Shown here: in pieces, positions 38,814-47,601 of the stretch
Layout of the letters: each line of letters begins with the position of its first letter
Numbering within the stretch: position 1 is the first letter of the stretch
Assembly: GCA_937975765.1 (NCBI GenBank)
Contig: CALJUR010000017.1
Location: 1 to 64,000, forward strand
Reading direction: 5' to 3'
Origin: an uncultured Myxococcales bacterium
GTDB taxonomy: Bacteria; Myxococcota_A; UBA9042; DTJE01
DNA length: 64,000 nt
Translations under genes and position numbers: made by a program
Notes under the pieces: generated by a model
The model's database searches: none
Seen by the model: the letters and a program-made list of their open reading frames with translations, nothing else
What the model was told of the DNA's origin: nothing

Positions 38814-40325
38814 TCATTCCGCCCGCACGGCCCACTGTTCCAGGTGGAAATCCTCGCGGCGCACCAGCCGGATCGGCTTCTGCCAGCGCGTCTCCAGGTC
38901 GGCCAGCGAGGTCCGGTAGCCGTCGATCAGCGCCTCGACGACGCGCGGGTGGGCCATCACGCGCAGCGTCCGGGTGGCGTTCTGCGCGGCCTCGCGGGCC
39001 AGCCGTCGCACGATCTCGGCGCAGGTGAACTCGACCGCACGCACCCAGCCGCGCCCCTCGCAGTAGGGGCACGGCTCGGTCATCCGCGTGAACGACGCCT
39101 CGCGCGGCCGTTTCCGGGTCAGTTCGACCAGGCCCAGCCGGGACATCGGCAGGACGTCCACGTGGGCCTTGTCCTGCGACAGGCCGGCCACCAGCGCGTC
39201 GTGGACCTGCTGGCGGTGCGCCGGTTCCCGCATGTCGATGAAGTCGATCACGACGATGCCGCCGATGTTGCGCAGCCGCAACTGGTAGGCGATCTCGCGC
39301 GCCGCCTCCAGGTTCGTCTGGAAGATCGTCTCCTCGGGGTCGCTGCGGCCGGAGGTGCTGGCGGTGTTGACGTCGATGGCCGTCAGCGCCTCGGCATGGT
39401 CGAACACGATGGACCCGCCCGTCTTCAGCCAGACGTGCCGGTCCAGCAGGCCCGCCGAGTGCGCGTCCACGCCGTGCGCCTCGAACAGCGGCGCCGGGCC
39501 GGGGTGCAGCGCGACGCGGTCGTCGTAGTGCGGCATGAAGGTGTCGACGAATTGCAGCAGCCGGTCGTAGTCCTCCTCGGTGTCCACCCAGATCCGCTGG
39601 CAGTCCGGGCCGAGGTTGTCGCGCGCGGTCCGCAGCAGCAGGTCCAGGTCCTCGTGCAGCAGGGCGGGAGCCTCGGCCTCGGCCAGGCGGGCCTGGATCT
39701 GCCGCCACAGCGCCTGCAGGAACTCCAGGTCCGAGGCCAGTTCGGACTCGGGCCGGTCCTGCGAGGCCGTGCGCAGGATCGCCCCGCTGCCCGGGGGCAG
39801 CAGCCGGCGCATGGTCTCGCGCAGGCGCGCCCGCTCGCCCTCCTCGGCGATCCGCCGGGACACGCCCAGCATGGGTGTCGTCGGCAGGAAGACCAGGGTG
39901 CGGCCCGGCAGGGACACGTGCGGGGTCAGCCGCGGACCCTTGCCCCCGAAGGCCTCCCGGGTGACCTGCACCAGCAAGTCCTGGCCGACCGCCGGCTCGG
40001 GCATCGGCAGGGGGGGCGGCGGCAGGGAGGCCTCCGGCGGTTCGCCCGGGGCGGACGTCTCCAGGTCGTCCTCGGGGATCGCGTCGGGCACCGCCTCCCG
40101 CGCCAGGCCGGCGTCGTCCCATTGCAGGAAGGCCCCGCGCCCGATGCCGATCTCGACGAAGGCGGCGTTCAGGCCCGGCAGCACCCGCACGATGCGGCCC
40201 TTGTAGACGTTGCCCACCAGGCCGCGGTCGTGCCGTCGCTCGGTGTGCAGTTCGCGCAGCACCGATCCCTCGACCAGCGCGACGCGGCGGTCCTCGGCGG
40301 TGGCACTGATCAGCAGCGTGTACAC
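38814..40325 (-). CDS. rng: Ribonuclease E/G family protein (RNase G-like)
   Basis: The 503-residue endoribonuclease cleaves single-stranded RNA in rRNA and mRNA processing. It has an S1 domain (GNVYKGRIVRVLPGLNAAFV) interrupted by a Pro/Glu-rich insertion of about 50 residues. Catalytic AIDVNT, IVVIDFIDM and the zinc-link CPYCEGRG follow. It lacks the long C-terminal scaffold of RNase E, so RNase G is the better name. The start is GTG 40325 with AGAGAGG seven bases upstream; longer frames would run into the REP element. Probably the first gene of rng-xerC-hslV-hslU. Confidence 0.93.
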   Translation of the reverse strand: MYTLLISATAEDRRVALVEGSVLRELHTERRHDRGLVGNVYKGRIVRVLPGLNAAFVEIGIGRGAFLQWDDAGLAREAVPDAIPEDDLETSAPGEPPEASLPPPPLPMPEPAVGQDLLVQVTREAFGGKGPRLTPHVSLPGRTLVFLPTTPMLGVSRRIAEEGERARLRETMRRLLPPGSGAILRTASQDRPESELASDLEFLQALWRQIQARLAEAEAPALLHEDLDLLLRTARDNLGPDCQRIWVDTEEDYDRLLQFVDTFMPHYDDRVALHPGPAPLFEAHGVDAHSAGLLDRHVWLKTGGSIVFDHAEALTAIDVNTASTSGRSDPEETIFQTNLEAAREIAYQLRLRNIGGIVVIDFIDMREPAHRQQVHDALVAGLSQDKAHVDVLPMSRLGLVELTRKRPREASFTRMTEPCPYCEGRGWVRAVEFTCAEIVRRLAREAAQNATRTLRVMAHPRVVEALIDGYRTSLADLETRWQKPIRLVRREDFHLEQWAVRAE

Positions 40326-40349
40326 AAGGGGCCTCTCTGTGCAGGTTCC

Positions 40350-40376
40350 AGGCGGGGGACGGGGCCCCCGCCCTAC
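40350..40376 (-). repeat. REP-like palindrome, copy 4
   Basis: Minus-strand copy with head GTAG at 40376 and arms GGCGGGGG/CCCCCGCC, 25 bases upstream of the rng GTG. It could lie in the rng leader or promoter region. Confidence 0.75.
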
Positions 40377-40463
40377 ATCCAGGTGTGCCCGAGGCGACTC
40401 CGGCTCCGTCGAGAGTTCCCTGCGGGAACCCATCGACTCCGCCTCCGTGCTCGGGCGGGCGCG

Positions 40464-40489
40464 GGCGGGGGACGGGGCCCCCGCCCTGC
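40464..40489 (-). repeat. REP-like palindrome, copy 5 (variant head)
   Basis: Same arms and loop as copy 4 and same orientation, but the head reads GCAG instead of GTAG. It lies four bases from the stop of the Cys-rich lipoprotein gene, 88 bases from copy 4. Confidence 0.7.
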
Positions 40490-40492
40490 AGG

Positions 40493-41176
40493 TCAGGGTT
40501 CCTGCGCCGCGTCCTCATCGCCGGCACCGCCGGGCAGGTCGGCCAGCCGGGCCAGGCAGAAGCCGTTCACGCAGCGCTGGCGCGACGAGCAGACCGTCAC
40601 GTCCCAGCCGGTCGCGTTCGCGTTGCAGATGCCCGAAGCGGTCTCGCCGCTGCAGCGCGCCTCCTGCGGTGCGCAGTCCTCCTTCGCCCTGCACTCGGCG
40701 CCGACGCAGGCCGTTCCGGAAGGGCAGGGCTGCTCCTTCCGGGCGCCGCCGTCGCAGACGACCCGCGTGTCGAACTCGCAGAACGCGGCGTCCTTCGCCG
40801 GGTCGCAGGCGTCGGGGAGGCACCGGCCCCCGAAGCACGACTGCATCGGCACGGTGCAGGGCACCAGGGTCTGAAGCAGGCCGTCGTCCGAGCAGAGTTC
40901 GGCCGTGTCGATGCCCGCGCACCCTTTCCGGCCCGGCGTGCAGCGGCGGTCGACGCACTCGCCCTGCACGCACGTCCGGTCCGGGTGGCAGGGCGTCAGC
41001 AGCACGTACGAACGCCCGTCGGGGCCGCAGGTGGCGGCGTAGTTGCCCTGGCAGGTGTCCTCGTCCGGGGTGCACAGCGTGGTTGGCAGGCTTCCGGACC
41101 CGCCGTCGTCGCCGCTGCAGGAAGGCAGGACGGCCGGCAGCGCAAGGATCGGAAGGATCGCGAGGAACGCGCGCAT
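40493..41176 (-). CDS. Cys-rich repeat lipoprotein
   Basis: The 227-residue protein has a signal with LPSC (Cys20), an imperfect lipobox, so lipidation is probable but not certain. The mature part contains more than 20 cysteines in four to five units of about 40 residues, with the pattern C-x6-C-x-G/N-x5-C-x11-C then C-x2-G-x-C (for example CTPDEDTCQGNYAATC and CVQGECV). Disulphide-rich repeats of this kind are common in predicted Myxococcota surface proteins. Function unknown. Divergent from the DUF3467/malQ unit. Confidence 0.78.
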   Translation of the reverse strand: MRAFLAILPILALPAVLPSCSGDDGGSGSLPTTLCTPDEDTCQGNYAATCGPDGRSYVLLTPCHPDRTCVQGECVDRRCTPGRKGCAGIDTAELCSDDGLLQTLVPCTVPMQSCFGGRCLPDACDPAKDAAFCEFDTRVVCDGGARKEQPCPSGTACVGAECRAKEDCAPQEARCSGETASGICNANATGWDVTVCSSRQRCVNGFCLARLADLPGGAGDEDAAQEP

Positions 41177-41254
41177 CGGGTGCCTCCGGGGGTCGCCCCC
41201 CGACGCTACCACAGGTGCCGGCAGGCGGGAAAGCCCGGCCGGACGCTGTCGGGG

Positions 41255-41263
41255 TGCTATACT
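41255..41263 (+). promoter_or_regulatory. Extended -10 promoter of DUF3467-malQ
   Basis: TGCTATACT at 41255-41263 combines an extended -10 TG with TATACT, 31 bases before the ATG. No -35 is evident, which is normal for extended -10 promoters. Confidence 0.6.
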
Positions 41264-41294
41264 CGCCGCAGTCCCGAGGCGCGAAGGAGGCAGG

Positions 41295-41579
41295 ATGCCC
41301 GGACCGACGAAGCCCCCGGTTCCCGTGAAGGTGCGCGACGAGGTCGCCGGCGGCGTGTACGCGAACAGCATGATGGTCTCGCACACCCGCGAGGAGTTCG
41401 CGATGGACTTCTTCTACCTGTCGCCGCAACTGGCGGTGCTGAACGCGCGGGTGATCACCAGCCCCGGCCACCTCAAGCGGATCATCCGGGCGCTGTCCGA
41501 GAACCTGCGGCGCTACGAGGAGGCCCATGGCGAGATCCGGGAGGCGCCCGAGCCCAAGCGCGACAAGTCGGTGAACTAG
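41295..41579 (+). CDS. DUF3467 family protein
   Basis: The 94-residue protein has a strong AAGGAGG ribosome site. It matches the DUF3467 pattern: GVYANSMMVSHTREEFAMDF, FLSP-like FYLSPQLAVLNARVITSPGH and LKRIIRALSENLRRYEE. The function of the family is unknown. The proteins are small, cytoplasmic and widespread, and may form a beta-rich dimer. malQ starts 12 bases downstream, so the two are co-expressed. Confidence 0.88.
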   Translation: MPGPTKPPVPVKVRDEVAGGVYANSMMVSHTREEFAMDFFYLSPQLAVLNARVITSPGHLKRIIRALSENLRRYEEAHGEIREAPEPKRDKSVN

Positions 41580-41591
41580 GAGGGTGCGACG

Positions 41592-43193
41592 ATGGAGTCC
41601 GGCGTGCCCGGGTACCTGCACGGGGCGGCCTCCCGGGGCCACTGGGAAAGGATCGGCGTCCGGAGGCGGCGGGGCGTCTGCGTGCCGCTGTTCTCGCTGC
41701 GCAGCGACCGCGACTGCGGCGTGGGCGACGCGGGGGACCTGCCCGCGCTGGTCGACTGGTGCGTGCGCATCGGTGCCGAGGTCATCCAGTTGCTGCCCGT
41801 GAACGACATGGGCCTGGACGCCTGTCCGTACTCCGCCCTGTCGGCGTTCGCGCTGGACCCGGTGTTCGCGGCGCTGGACCGGATCCCGGGCCTGGAGGAC
41901 GACGCGGACTGGCGGGCGCAAGTGCGGACGGCGGCCTCGGGGATCCCGGACGGGCCGCGCGTAAACTGGGTGGCGACCCGTCGCGTGAAGGACGGGCTGC
42001 TGTCGGAGGCCCTGCGGCGGCTGGACGGGCCCGGGCTGCGCGGCGCGCTGGCGGGTTTCCGCGCCGAGAACCCCTGGCTGGAGGACTACCTCCCCTACCG
42101 GGTCATCAAGGAGGCCGAGGGCTACCGGTCGTGGGAGGACTGGGGACCGCGATACGCCGGCGAGGGGGCCGTGGCCGCCGCGATGGAGAGGATGGCGGAC
42201 CGCGTCGTGCACCACCTGTTCGCGCAGTGGGTGCTGGACGGGCAGTTTCGCGAGGCGCGCCGGTACGCGGCGCAGCGCGGGGTCCTGATCGAGGGGGACA
42301 TCCCGATCCTGGTGTCCCGGGACAGTGCCGACGTCTGGCGCCGGCCGCACCTGTTCCACCTGGACGTCTCGGCGGGTGCGCCGCCCGACATGTACGCGCA
42401 GGACGGCCAGAACTGGGGCTTCCCCACCTACGACTGGCCCGCCATGCACGCCACGGGCTGCGACTGGTGGCGGGACCGGCTGCGGCAGGCCGAACGCTAT
42501 TTCGACCTGTACCGGATCGACCACGTGGTCGGGTTCTTCCGCATCTGGACGATCCCGGCGGGCGAGAGGACGGGCCGCAACGGTGCATTCGTGCCCGCCG
42601 AGGAGCGGACCTGGGGCGACCACGGCCGCCGGATCCTCGAAATGATGCTGTCCGCCAGCCGGATGCTGCCGCTGGCCGAGGACCTGGGCACCATCCCGGA
42701 CGTCTGCCGGCAGACGATGCACGACCTGGGAATCTGCGGGTTCAAGGTCCAGCGCTGGGAGAAGCGGTGGAACGGCGACCGGCGGTTCATCCCGCCGGGC
42801 GACTACGACCCGCTGTCGATGTCGACCCTGTCGACCCACGACTCGGAGATCCTGGCACAATGGTGGTCGGAGAACCCGTCCGAGCGCGACGAGTTGCACG
42901 CCCTGCTGGGGCACCCGGGGCCGGCCCCGGCGGAACTGACGCCGGCCCTGCACCGCGAGGTCGTGCGGTGGCTGGCCGGCGGGTCGTCGCTGTTCCTGGT
43001 GCTGCTGCTGCAGGAACTGCTGTGGCCGGTCGGGCTGCTGCCGGGGGCCGCGGCGGACCACCGGGTGAACCTGCCCGGCGTGGTGAACGCCACGAACTGG
43101 ACGTGGCGCTCGCCGGTCTCCTGCGGGCAACTGCTGGCCGACGAGGGGCTGGCGCAGTCGATCCGGTCCGCGTGGGATGCCGCCGCCCGGTGA
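41592..43193 (+). CDS. malQ: 4-alpha-glucanotransferase (GH77)
   Basis: MalQ (amylomaltase) transfers alpha-1,4-glucan chains between maltodextrins. The 533-residue protein keeps the three catalytic acids: Asp310 in FDLYRIDHV, Glu363 in LAEDLG and Asp417 in STHDSE. GVCVPLFSLRSDRDCGVGD and LLPVNDMGLDACPYSALSA form the N-terminal signature. The length (about 500-530) fits the short bacterial form. No other glycogen genes adjoin it. Confidence 0.94.
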   Translation: MESGVPGYLHGAASRGHWERIGVRRRRGVCVPLFSLRSDRDCGVGDAGDLPALVDWCVRIGAEVIQLLPVNDMGLDACPYSALSAFALDPVFAALDRIPGLEDDADWRAQVRTAASGIPDGPRVNWVATRRVKDGLLSEALRRLDGPGLRGALAGFRAENPWLEDYLPYRVIKEAEGYRSWEDWGPRYAGEGAVAAAMERMADRVVHHLFAQWVLDGQFREARRYAAQRGVLIEGDIPILVSRDSADVWRRPHLFHLDVSAGAPPDMYAQDGQNWGFPTYDWPAMHATGCDWWRDRLRQAERYFDLYRIDHVVGFFRIWTIPAGERTGRNGAFVPAEERTWGDHGRRILEMMLSASRMLPLAEDLGTIPDVCRQTMHDLGICGFKVQRWEKRWNGDRRFIPPGDYDPLSMSTLSTHDSEILAQWWSENPSERDELHALLGHPGPAPAELTPALHREVVRWLAGGSSLFLVLLLQELLWPVGLLPGAAADHRVNLPGVVNATNWTWRSPVSCGQLLADEGLAQSIRSAWDAAAR

Positions 43194-43239
43194 AGGCCCC
43201 CGGGGCCTCGCCGCCGCCCGGCATACGGGGAGGTCGATC

Positions 43240-43428
43240 ATGCCCGTGGTGATCCGCGTGGTCTCGAACGAGCGGCGCCGGGAAGGGAAGGGCGGGGAGA
43301 AGAAGCCCGGGAAGCAGGACATTCTCCCGATGTCCGTGGCCGAGGACCCCGGCCTGGATCGCCCGCCGCGCCAGCGACCCAAGCCGCCGGCCTTCTTCCT
43401 GGCCGACGTCCGCATGCCGGGGCAATGA
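43240..43428 (+). CDS. Small basic hypothetical protein
   Basis: A 62-residue ORF starts MPVVIRVVSNERR with GGGGAGG eight bases before the ATG, a convincing ribosome site. It is rich in Lys, Arg and Pro, with no signal or membrane segment. It sits between malQ (46 bases upstream) and the zapA promoter. Codon use matches neighbours. I recognise no family, and it could be a chance ORF. Confidence 0.45.
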   Translation: MPVVIRVVSNERRREGKGGEKKPGKQDILPMSVAEDPGLDRPPRQRPKPPAFFLADVRMPGQ

Positions 43429-43473
43429 CCCCCCCGCGCCCCGGCCCCGAACCCCGGATGCCCTGAAAAGAAA

Positions 43474-43502
43474 TTGACAAATAGGGGGGCGTTCGATACC
43501 TT
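43474..43502 (+). promoter_or_regulatory. Promoter of zapA / 6S RNA / rny
   Basis: A perfect TTGACA at 43474-43479 lies in an AT-rich island, followed after 17 bases by TACCTT (43497-43502); GATACC at 15 bases is an alternative -10. It lies 31 bases upstream of the zapA ATG. Confidence 0.6.
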
Positions 43503-43533
43503 GGTTCGGGTTCTTGCCCGGGGCGATCGGACC

Positions 43534-43887
43534 ATGGAACGCCGGACGGTCGAGGTCGTGCTGCAGGGCCGCCGATTCGTTTTGCGCACCGGTGCCGAGG
43601 ACGAGAACCTGAACGAACTGGTGGCCTTCGCCGAGTCCCGACTGGAGGAGACCCAGCGGGCGACGGGCGGCATGGCCCCCCACCCGGTGGCGCTGCTGGC
43701 GCTGCTGGGCGTTTGCGAGGAACTGCTGCGGGAACGGCGCCGCCTGGAAGGCCTGAAGGACCAGATCCGGAACAAGTCGTCCCGGATCCTGGAGATGCTG
43801 GACGGCGTGCCTCGCGCGGATCCCGGGAACAACCCTCCGGCAGGAGGGATGAACATATCGGTCGCGACGGAACATGGGACACCGTGA
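43534..43887 (+). CDS. zapA: Cell division protein ZapA
   Basis: ZapA bundles FtsZ filaments at the division site. The 117-residue protein starts MERRTVEVVLQGRRFVLRTG and has the family pattern of an N-terminal beta strand pair, then LNELVAFAESRLEE and a long helix with ALLALLGVCEELLRERRRLE ending near residue 90. The position directly before a probable 6S RNA gene and rny supports the call. The ATG at 43534 follows the promoter closely; the frame extends further upstream but only through promoter sequence. Confidence 0.85.
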   Translation: MERRTVEVVLQGRRFVLRTGAEDENLNELVAFAESRLEETQRATGGMAPHPVALLALLGVCEELLRERRRLEGLKDQIRNKSSRILEMLDGVPRADPGNNPPAGGMNISVATEHGTP

Positions 43888-43919
43888 CGAATTGCCGGGC
43901 GCCCGCAGGGGCGTTCGGA

Positions 43920-44085
43920 AGATCGAAGGGCCCTGGCGGAGGCGAGACGCCGTCTCGAGGTAGCGAAGGCCCGACAGTCCCCTGACCGGCTCCGGCGGTC
44001 CGCGTGACGGCGGCCCGGCCGGGAGTTCGGCCGTCCGACCCATGCATCCTCCACCTGCCGGCCGCACGACGTGCGACAAAGGGTC
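43920..44085 (+). ncRNA. ssrS: Probable 6S RNA (ends approximate)
   Basis: The gap between zapA and rny has no gene but contains CAGTCCCCTGA at 43975-43985, the same string as in the conserved central-bubble strand of E. coli 6S RNA. GGCGGAGG (43935-43942) can pair with CCTCC plus ACCTGCC (44048-44059), giving a closing stem around the motif. A zapA neighbour is typical for 6S genes in proteobacteria. 6S RNA sequesters sigma-70 RNA polymerase in stationary phase. The full fold was not computed. Confidence 0.55.
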
Positions 44086-44179
44086 GTTCCCTGTGGAATC
44101 GATTCAGGAATCGCCCCGGGCCTTGCCAAGGCGCCGGGGCCCCGGGACGGATGCGTCCCGGTGCGAGGGAGGTGGAGCC

Positions 44180-45742
44180 GTGGACCCGATCATCCTGATG
44201 GTCCTCGGGGTCCTCCTCGGCCTGGTCGTGGGCGGGGGCGCCGCCTTCGCGGTCCTGCGCGGGAACCTCCGCGCCAAGGCCGCCGAGGCCGACACCCGGG
44301 TGGTCGAGGCGGTCCGGGACGCCGAGCGGCGTCTGCAGGCCGAGGTGGCCAATGCCCAGGCACAGGCACGGGGAGCCGAGGAGAAGGCCCGGAACCTGGA
44401 CCGGGAACTGAAGAACGCACGCACCGAGAACCAGAAGCGCGAAGAGAAACTGGCCAAGCGCGAGGAGATCATCGACCGGAAGAGCGAGACGCTGACGGCC
44501 CGGGAGTCCGAGGTCGTGCGCCGCGAGAAGTCGGTGGCCCAGAAAGAGGAGTCGATCGAGACCAACGCGAAGGAGCACGAGCGCCTGGTGACCGAGGCGC
44601 GCGCCACGATGGAGCGGATCGCGGGCATGAGCACCGACGAGGCGCGGCGCACGCTGAACGAGAAGTTGCTGGAGGAGGTGAAGATCACCGCCGCCCGGCA
44701 GATCAAGATGATCGAGGACGAGGCGAAGGAGGAGGCCGAGAAGCGGGCCAAGCGCATCGTGGGCATCGCCATCGGGCGCTATGCGGGCGAGTACACGAAC
44801 GAGCGGACCGTGTCCGTCGTGACGCTGCCGTCCGAGGAGATGAAGGGGCGCATCATCGGCCGCGAGGGCCGGAACATCCGCGCCTTCGAGGCGGCGACGG
44901 GCATCGACGTCATCATCGACGACTCGCCGGACACCGTCACGCTGTCGGGCTTCAACCCGGTGCGGCGCGAGATCGCGCGCCTGTCGCTGGAGATGCTGGT
45001 CAAGGACGGCCGCATCCACCCGGCGCGCATCGAGGAGATCGTCGAGAAGAGCACCAAGGAGGTCGAGGCCAAGATCAAGGAGGCCGGCGAGGACGCGCTG
45101 TTCCAGTTGGGCCTGGGCACCATGCACCCCGAACTGGTCAAGCTTCTGGGCCGCATGAAGTACCGCACCTCGTACGGCCAGAACGTCCTGCAGCACAGCA
45201 TCGAGTGCGGCTTCCTGTCCGGCCTGATGGCTTCGGAACTGGGCCTGCCGATCAAGGAGGCGCGTCGCGCCGGCCTGCTGCACGACCTGGGCAAGGCGAT
45301 CGACCACGAGATCGAGGGCCCGCACGCGCTGACGGGCGCCAACGTGGCGCGCAAGTTCGGCGAGTCGGCCGAGGTGGTCCATGCGATCGCCGCGCACCAC
45401 GAGGAAGAGAAACCGATGACGCTGCTGGCGCAGATCGTCATCGCGTCGGACGCCATTTCCGGCGCGCGCCCCGGCGCCCGCCGCGAGAGCCTGGAGAACT
45501 ACGTGAAGCGCCTGGAGGACCTGGAGGGCATCTCCAACTCCTTCCCGGGCGTGGAGCGGTCGTACGCGATCCAGGCCGGCCGCGAGGTGCGCGTGCTGGT
45601 GTCGCACGAGCGCGTCTCCGACGAGGGCGCAACGGTGCTGGCCCGGGACATCGCCCGGAAGATCGAGGAGAAACTGGCCTACCCGGGCCAGATCCGCATC
45701 TGCGTCATCCGCGAGACCCGCGCCGTCGAATACGCCAAGTAG
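44180..45742 (+). CDS. rny: Ribonuclease Y
   Basis: RNase Y is a membrane-anchored endoribonuclease that starts mRNA decay. From GTG 44180 (GGGAGGTGGAG upstream) the protein has 520 residues, the normal length. It has an N-terminal membrane helix (IILMVLGVLLGLVVGGGAAF), a coiled coil to about residue 200, a KH domain (EMKGRIIGREGRNIRAFE) and an HD domain with LLHDLGKAIDHE. Its presence beside an RNase G-like enzyme means two endonuclease families coexist here. tyrS follows 12 bases later. Confidence 0.97.
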   Translation: MDPIILMVLGVLLGLVVGGGAAFAVLRGNLRAKAAEADTRVVEAVRDAERRLQAEVANAQAQARGAEEKARNLDRELKNARTENQKREEKLAKREEIIDRKSETLTARESEVVRREKSVAQKEESIETNAKEHERLVTEARATMERIAGMSTDEARRTLNEKLLEEVKITAARQIKMIEDEAKEEAEKRAKRIVGIAIGRYAGEYTNERTVSVVTLPSEEMKGRIIGREGRNIRAFEAATGIDVIIDDSPDTVTLSGFNPVRREIARLSLEMLVKDGRIHPARIEEIVEKSTKEVEAKIKEAGEDALFQLGLGTMHPELVKLLGRMKYRTSYGQNVLQHSIECGFLSGLMASELGLPIKEARRAGLLHDLGKAIDHEIEGPHALTGANVARKFGESAEVVHAIAAHHEEEKPMTLLAQIVIASDAISGARPGARRESLENYVKRLEDLEGISNSFPGVERSYAIQAGREVRVLVSHERVSDEGATVLARDIARKIEEKLAYPGQIRICVIRETRAVEYAK

Positions 45743-45754
45743 GACGGAGCCCCC

Positions 45755-47011
45755 ATGGACGATCGCAACCCCGCCATCGAGCACGAGCTGGCCGAGCTGC
45801 TGGGTGGCTGCACCAAGTGCGAGACCCCGGCCGAGCTCGGGAAGAAACTGCAGCGTTCCCGGGAGACCGGCAAGCCCCTGGTCGTGAAGGCGGGCTTCGA
45901 CCCGACGGCCGCGGACCTGCACCTGGGCCATACGGTGCTGCTGAACCGCATGCGGCGGTTCCAGGAACTGGGGCACCAGGTGGTCTTCGTCGTGGGCGAC
46001 TTCACCGCGATGATCGGGGACCCGACGGGGCGCAACGAGACCCGCAAGCCCCTGACGCCCGAACAGATCCGGGGCAACGCGGAAACGTACACCGCGCAGG
46101 TCTACAAGGTGCTGGACCCGGCCAGGACCATCGTCCGGTTCAACAGCGAGTGGCTGCGGCCGCTGGGCGCCGAGGGCCTGATCCGGCTGGCCGCGAAGTA
46201 CACCGTCAGCCGGATGCTGGAACGCGACGACTTCAAGAAGCGCTTCGCGTCCGAGACGCCGATCGGGGTGCACGAGTTCCTGTACCCGCTGCTGCAGGCG
46301 TACGACAGCGTGGCGCTGAACGCCGACGTGGAACTGGGCGGGTCCGACCAGCTGTTCAACCTGCTGGTGGGGCGGGTGCTGCAGCGCGACGCGGGCCAGG
46401 AGCCGCAGGTCGTGCTGACGATGCCGCTGCTGGAAGGGACCGACGCGAAGGTCGTGGACGGGGTCCTGACCGGCGCCAAGATGTCGAAGTCCCTGAACAA
46501 CTACATCGGGGTCAACGAGGAGCCGGCGACCCAGTTCCTGAAGGTCATGGCGATCTCGGACGACCTGATGTGGCGGTACCTGGACCTGCTGTCGGCGAAG
46601 TCGTCGGCCGAGGTAGCGGACCTGAAGGCGCAGTGCAAGGCGCACGCGCTGAATCCCCGGGACGTGAAGGAGGCGTTCGCCGGCGAGATCGTGGCGCGTT
46701 TTCACGGGGCGCAGGCGGCCGGGGACGCGAAGGCGGCGGCGAACCGGTGGCTGCGCGAGAAGTCCCAGGCGGAACTGGCCGAGAAGACGGTCGAGGCCCC
46801 GCCGGAAGGCGTGACGCTGGCCGTCGCGCTGCGCGAGGCGGGCCTGGCGGCTTCGTCGGGCGAGGCGCGCCGGAAGATCGGCGAGGGCGCGGTCTGGCTG
46901 GACGACCAGCGGGTGACGTCCGACGTGCTGCTGAAGCCGGGCGAGATCCGCAACGTGCGTTACGGCAAGAAGGTCGCGGCGCGAATCACGATTGCGGCGA
47001 AGGCTCTGTAA
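45755..47011 (+). CDS. tyrS: Tyrosine--tRNA ligase
   Basis: TyrRS charges tRNA-Tyr. The 418-residue protein has the class I signature HLGH at residues 56-59 and KMSKS at 242-246 ([10 protein letters not shown]), with [15 protein letters not shown] and [15 protein letters not shown] between. An S4 RNA-binding domain is present at the C-terminus ([20 protein letters not shown]). It is of the TyrRS type found in many Gram-negative lineages. Last gene of the zapA-rny-tyrS run, ending 18 bases before a REP element. Confidence 0.97.
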   Translation: MDDRNPAIEHELAELLGGCTKCETPAELGKKLQRSRETGKPLVVKAGFDPTAADLHLGHTVLLNRMRRFQELGHQVVFVVGDFTAMIGDPTGRNETRKPLTPEQIRGNAETYTAQVYKVLDPARTIVRFNSEWLRPLGAEGLIRLAAKYTVSRMLERDDFKKRFASETPIGVHEFLYPLLQAYDSVALNADVELGGSDQLFNLLVGRVLQRDAGQEPQVVLTMPLLEGTDAKVVDGVLTGAKMSKSLNNYIGVNEEPATQFLKVMAISDDLMWRYLDLLSAKSSAEVADLKAQCKAHALNPRDVKEAFAGEIVARFHGAQAAGDAKAAANRWLREKSQAELAEKTVEAPPEGVTLAVALREAGLAASSGEARRKIGEGAVWLDDQRVTSDVLLKPGEIRNVRYGKKVAARITIAAKAL

Positions 47012-47029
47012 GACGAGGGCCGGTCCAAT

Positions 47030-47058
47030 GTAGGGCGGGGGCCCCGTCCCCCGCCTGC
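47030..47058 (+). repeat. REP-like palindrome, copy 6
   Basis: Plus-strand copy with head GTAG at 47030-47033, perfect arms and tail to 47058, just after the tyrS stop. It faces copy 7 tail to tail across 36 bases. Confidence 0.78.
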
Positions 47059-47094
47059 AACCCCAGGGCCCACCGGCGAGTGTCGTGATTCCAG

Positions 47095-47122
47095 GAGGCG
47101 GGGGGCAGGGCCCCCGCCCTAC
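47095..47122 (-). repeat. REP-like palindrome, copy 7
   Basis: Minus-strand copy with head GTAG at 47122 and tail at 47095, four bases from the ybeY stop. Together with copy 6 it fills the convergent tyrS/ybeY gap. Confidence 0.78.
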
Positions 47123-47126
47123 AGGA

Positions 47127-47579
47127 TCAGTCCTTCAACTTCCCCAGGATCCTCTTCTCCAGGGCCTTCATCCGGCGGGTCTCGGCGGGATCGTGGTGGT
47201 CGTGCCCCAGAAGGTGGCACAGCCCGTGGACGAACAGGAACCGCACCTCGGCCTCGAAGGCCTGCCCCGGCGCGACGCCCGGCACGTGGATCGGCCCCTG
47301 CTCCTTCGCGCGTTCCAGCGAGATGACGATGTCGCCCAGTTCGTCGCCGGCGAACGCGGCCCCGTCCCCCTCGCGCGCCGGGAAGGACAGCACGTCGGTC
47401 GGGGCGTCGACGTCGCGCCATTCCCGGTTCAGGCGGCGGATGGCGGCGTCGGACACCAGGACCAGCGTCACCTCCTGGTCCCCCACTCGCGCCGCGGCCA
47501 TCGCAGCCTCCAGGCGCGTTCGCATCGTCGCGAGGTCGATCGGGACCTTCCTCTGGCGGTTCAGGATCGTCAAGGCCAT
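47127..47579 (-). CDS. ybeY: Endoribonuclease YbeY
   Basis: YbeY is a zinc endoribonuclease for 16S rRNA 3' maturation and ribosome quality control. The 150-residue protein has the metal motif HGLCHLLGHDH with His118, His122 and His128 (H3xH5xH), preceded by TDVLSFP and GDIVISLERA, all diagnostic. It follows phoH by 22 bases, the usual pairing. Confidence 0.96.
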   Translation of the reverse strand: MALTILNRQRKVPIDLATMRTRLEAAMAAARVGDQEVTLVLVSDAAIRRLNREWRDVDAPTDVLSFPAREGDGAAFAGDELGDIVISLERAKEQGPIHVPGVAPGQAFEAEVRFLFVHGLCHLLGHDHHDPAETRRMKALEKRILGKLKD

Positions 47580-47601
47580 GAGTGCCTCCCGGACGGGCCG
47601 T

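Noticed and set aside
44115..44160. GC hairpin before rny (CCCCGG ... CCGGGG) as an intrinsic terminator
   Set aside because: The stem is strong but no T-run follows. It may instead be part of the 6S 3' region or the rny leader.
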